Assembly (NCBI GenBank): GCA_050949165.1 | Contig: JBMNFF010000011.1 | Coordinates: 1-23,733, forward strand | DNA length: 23,733 nt | Direction: 5' to 3' | Origin: DAIOXA01 sp050949165 | GTDB lineage: Bacteria > Bacillota > Proteinivoracia > UBA4975 | Shown: in pieces, positions 22,682 to 23,733 of the stretch | Layout: each line of letters begins with the position of its first letter | Numbering within the stretch: position 1 is the first letter of the stretch | The notes under the pieces: model-generated | Databases searched by the model: none | The model's input: only the letters and a program-made list of their open reading frames with translations | Told to the model about the DNA's origin: nothing | Program-made: the position numbers and the translations under genes

Positions 22682-22703
22682 CATATGCACTTAGGCTTTG
22701 GTG

Positions 22704-23489
22704 CTACTCTGCCGCAAACTCCGGCGCAGCATCGTCCAACTCCAGCTTGTTGCCCATGAGGGCCAGCTGCAGGGCTGTCGCCAAATAGCAGTAGAAGGGT
22801 ATGGAGATAAAGATTACTTCGGGACTCCAGAGCATATTGACTAAAAAGGCGGCGATGAAGTTTAGCAGCACAATGCCAATGACAATACCGTGCAATTGCG
22901 GCGTGCGCTTCGCGAAGTACAACCCGCTGCGGCCGAAGGCCTCGGCGATGCCAATATCTTCGGAGACCATGGTGTATTCCCAGTAAATGAATTTCACCCT
23001 CAGGACAAATAGGATGACCGGGAAGGCAATTATCCCGATGACGGGCAAGAGCATTGCCAAGGTGCCGAGGATTGCCGTAAAGACCAAGATCAGCAACCTC
23101 AGACCCAGCATCCGCTGCCAGAACCGCTTGGAATAGCTGACAAAGGCGGTCAGGGTGGGAGCGATACCCCGGGCCAGGTCACAGAGGAGCCCGATAAAGC
23201 CCGCTTCAATGAGGACCCTGAGCAGAAAAAAGAGCAGGGCCAGCAGCAGGGGAACTCCTGCCCCGCCGCCTGCTAAATCCAAATCGACCCCGGTGGACAA
23301 GACATTGTTCTCCAATACAGTGGAAATAGTGGGCAAGCCCACATCCAGGGCAAGAATAAAGCTGGCCTGGGGTTCCCCCCAGAAGCCGGCGGTCATCAGG
23401 CCAAGCAGTAAAGAGGCCAAGTCCTTTAGAACAGGAGCCAATACCAAGCCGGGATTGCCATTGAGGGCGGAAAAAGCGCGACGAACCAT
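22704..23489 (-). CDS. Multi-pass membrane protein of unknown function
   Basis: ATG 23489 (MVRRAFSALNGNPGL) is chosen because TTGGAGGT precedes it by six bases; the ATG 21 bases upstream has no such site. The 261-residue protein has about five to six hydrophobic segments (roughly 14-35, 72-103, 129-165, 200-222, 225-245) and a short acidic C-terminal tail (LELDDAAPEFAAE). The pattern of a long first loop and a SEDIGIAEAFGRSG-like segment between the middle and last helices resembles membrane domains seen in DUF4013/DUF975-like integral proteins; I do not assign a family. No enzymatic motif is visible. It is separated from its neighbours by its own terminator and a 107-bp upstream gap. Confidence 0.7.
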   Translation of the reverse strand: MVRRAFSALNGNPGLVLAPVLKDLASLLLGLMTAGFWGEPQASFILALDVGLPTISTVLENNVLSTGVDLDLAGGGAGVPLLLALLFFLLRVLIEAGFIGLLCDLARGIAPTLTAFVSYSKRFWQRMLGLRLLILVFTAILGTLAMLLPVIGIIAFPVILFVLRVKFIYWEYTMVSEDIGIAEAFGRSGLYFAKRTPQLHGIVIGIVLLNFIAAFLVNMLWSPEVIFISIPFYCYLATALQLALMGNKLELDDAAPEFAAE

Positions 23490-23596
23490 GTTGCTACCTC
23501 CAAGCGCCAAATTTGCGTATAGAATTAAATTTCGCCAATCCGCCGGGCATCCCCTTTATTGCGCGAGGGGTTATTTGCTTCCATTACCCTCCAGAC

Positions 23597-23731
23597 CTAG
23601 AACCCCGCCAAAGCCTTGGCGTACTCAAAGGAATCGGGGTGCATGTGGACTGTTTGGAAATGTACCCGGAAGACATCGGAGAAATAGTCAGGCTGGACCT
23701 CCAGGAGCCAGACTTTCAAGTCCCGGTCCAA
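23597..23731 (-). CDS. C-terminal end of an unrecognised protein (partial)
   Basis: A minus-strand frame is open from the right edge of the window to TAG 23599-23597, giving 44 residues (KVWLLEVQPDYFSDVFRVHF ... PDSFEYAKALAGF). The make-up is protein-like and the composition matches its neighbours, but I recognise no family. The gene would be transcribed toward the membrane-protein gene 107 bp downstream; no terminator with a T-tract is visible between them, so they could form one operon. Confidence 0.5.
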   Translation of the reverse strand: MDRDLKVWLLEVQPDYFSDVFRVHFQTVHMHPDSFEYAKALAGF

Positions 23732-23733
23732 GA

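Overview
The window looks like chromosome of a Gram-positive, low-to-mid GC member of the Bacillota (Clostridia-like). The support is strong Shine-Dalgarno sites (AGGAGG/GGGAGG), near-consensus sigma-A promoters, frequent GTG/TTG starts, a family 5 lipoprotein binding protein with a lipobox, and a macrolide-type glycosyltransferase. The genus cannot be fixed from the sequence alone. No tRNA, rRNA or CRISPR array was seen.

Positions 1-3967 hold a wrecked type I restriction-modification locus. On the minus strand lie hsdM (split by a frameshift), a PD-(D/E)XK-like gene and the first ~70 codons of hsdS. On the plus strand lie the last ~40 codons of an hsdS, a DUF6602-type nuclease-like gene and the first ~175 codons of hsdR. 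Flipping 332-1768 restores the order hsdM - nuclease-like - hsdS - DUF6602 - hsdR, so an inversion with deletions is the simplest history.

Positions 4130-7440 (minus) hold a second defence-like cluster. It comprises an XRE/ImmA-IrrE protein and a PIN-like (DUF4411) protein that overlap by ATGA and end in a terminator, followed by a consensus promoter whose -35 box sits inside a perfect 14-bp inverted repeat. That promoter drives a protein that looks like a methyltransferase without its catalytic motifs, fused to one HsdS-type DNA-recognition domain. This is the best candidate here for something undescribed.

Positions 7698-9038 encode a membrane-anchored PepSY-type protein. Positions 9341-19567 appear to be a peptide-uptake and processing region: a GntR/UTRA regulator, an FAD-dependent oxidoreductase with an abnormal C-terminus, a divergent M81 (MlrC-like) metallopeptidase, and a complete five-gene Opp/Dpp ABC transporter operon. 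GTNTANAC sites, as used by HutC-type GntR proteins, lie in front of gntR and inside the oxidoreductase/M81 divergent promoter. This suggests that the regulator controls itself and the two enzymes; no such site was seen in front of the transporter.

Positions 19763-23731 hold an orphan six-TM sensor histidine kinase with its own promoter, a convergent MGT-family glycosyltransferase, a multi-pass membrane protein and the 3' end of a further minus-strand gene. The stretch 12918-13767 has no gene that can be supported with confidence.
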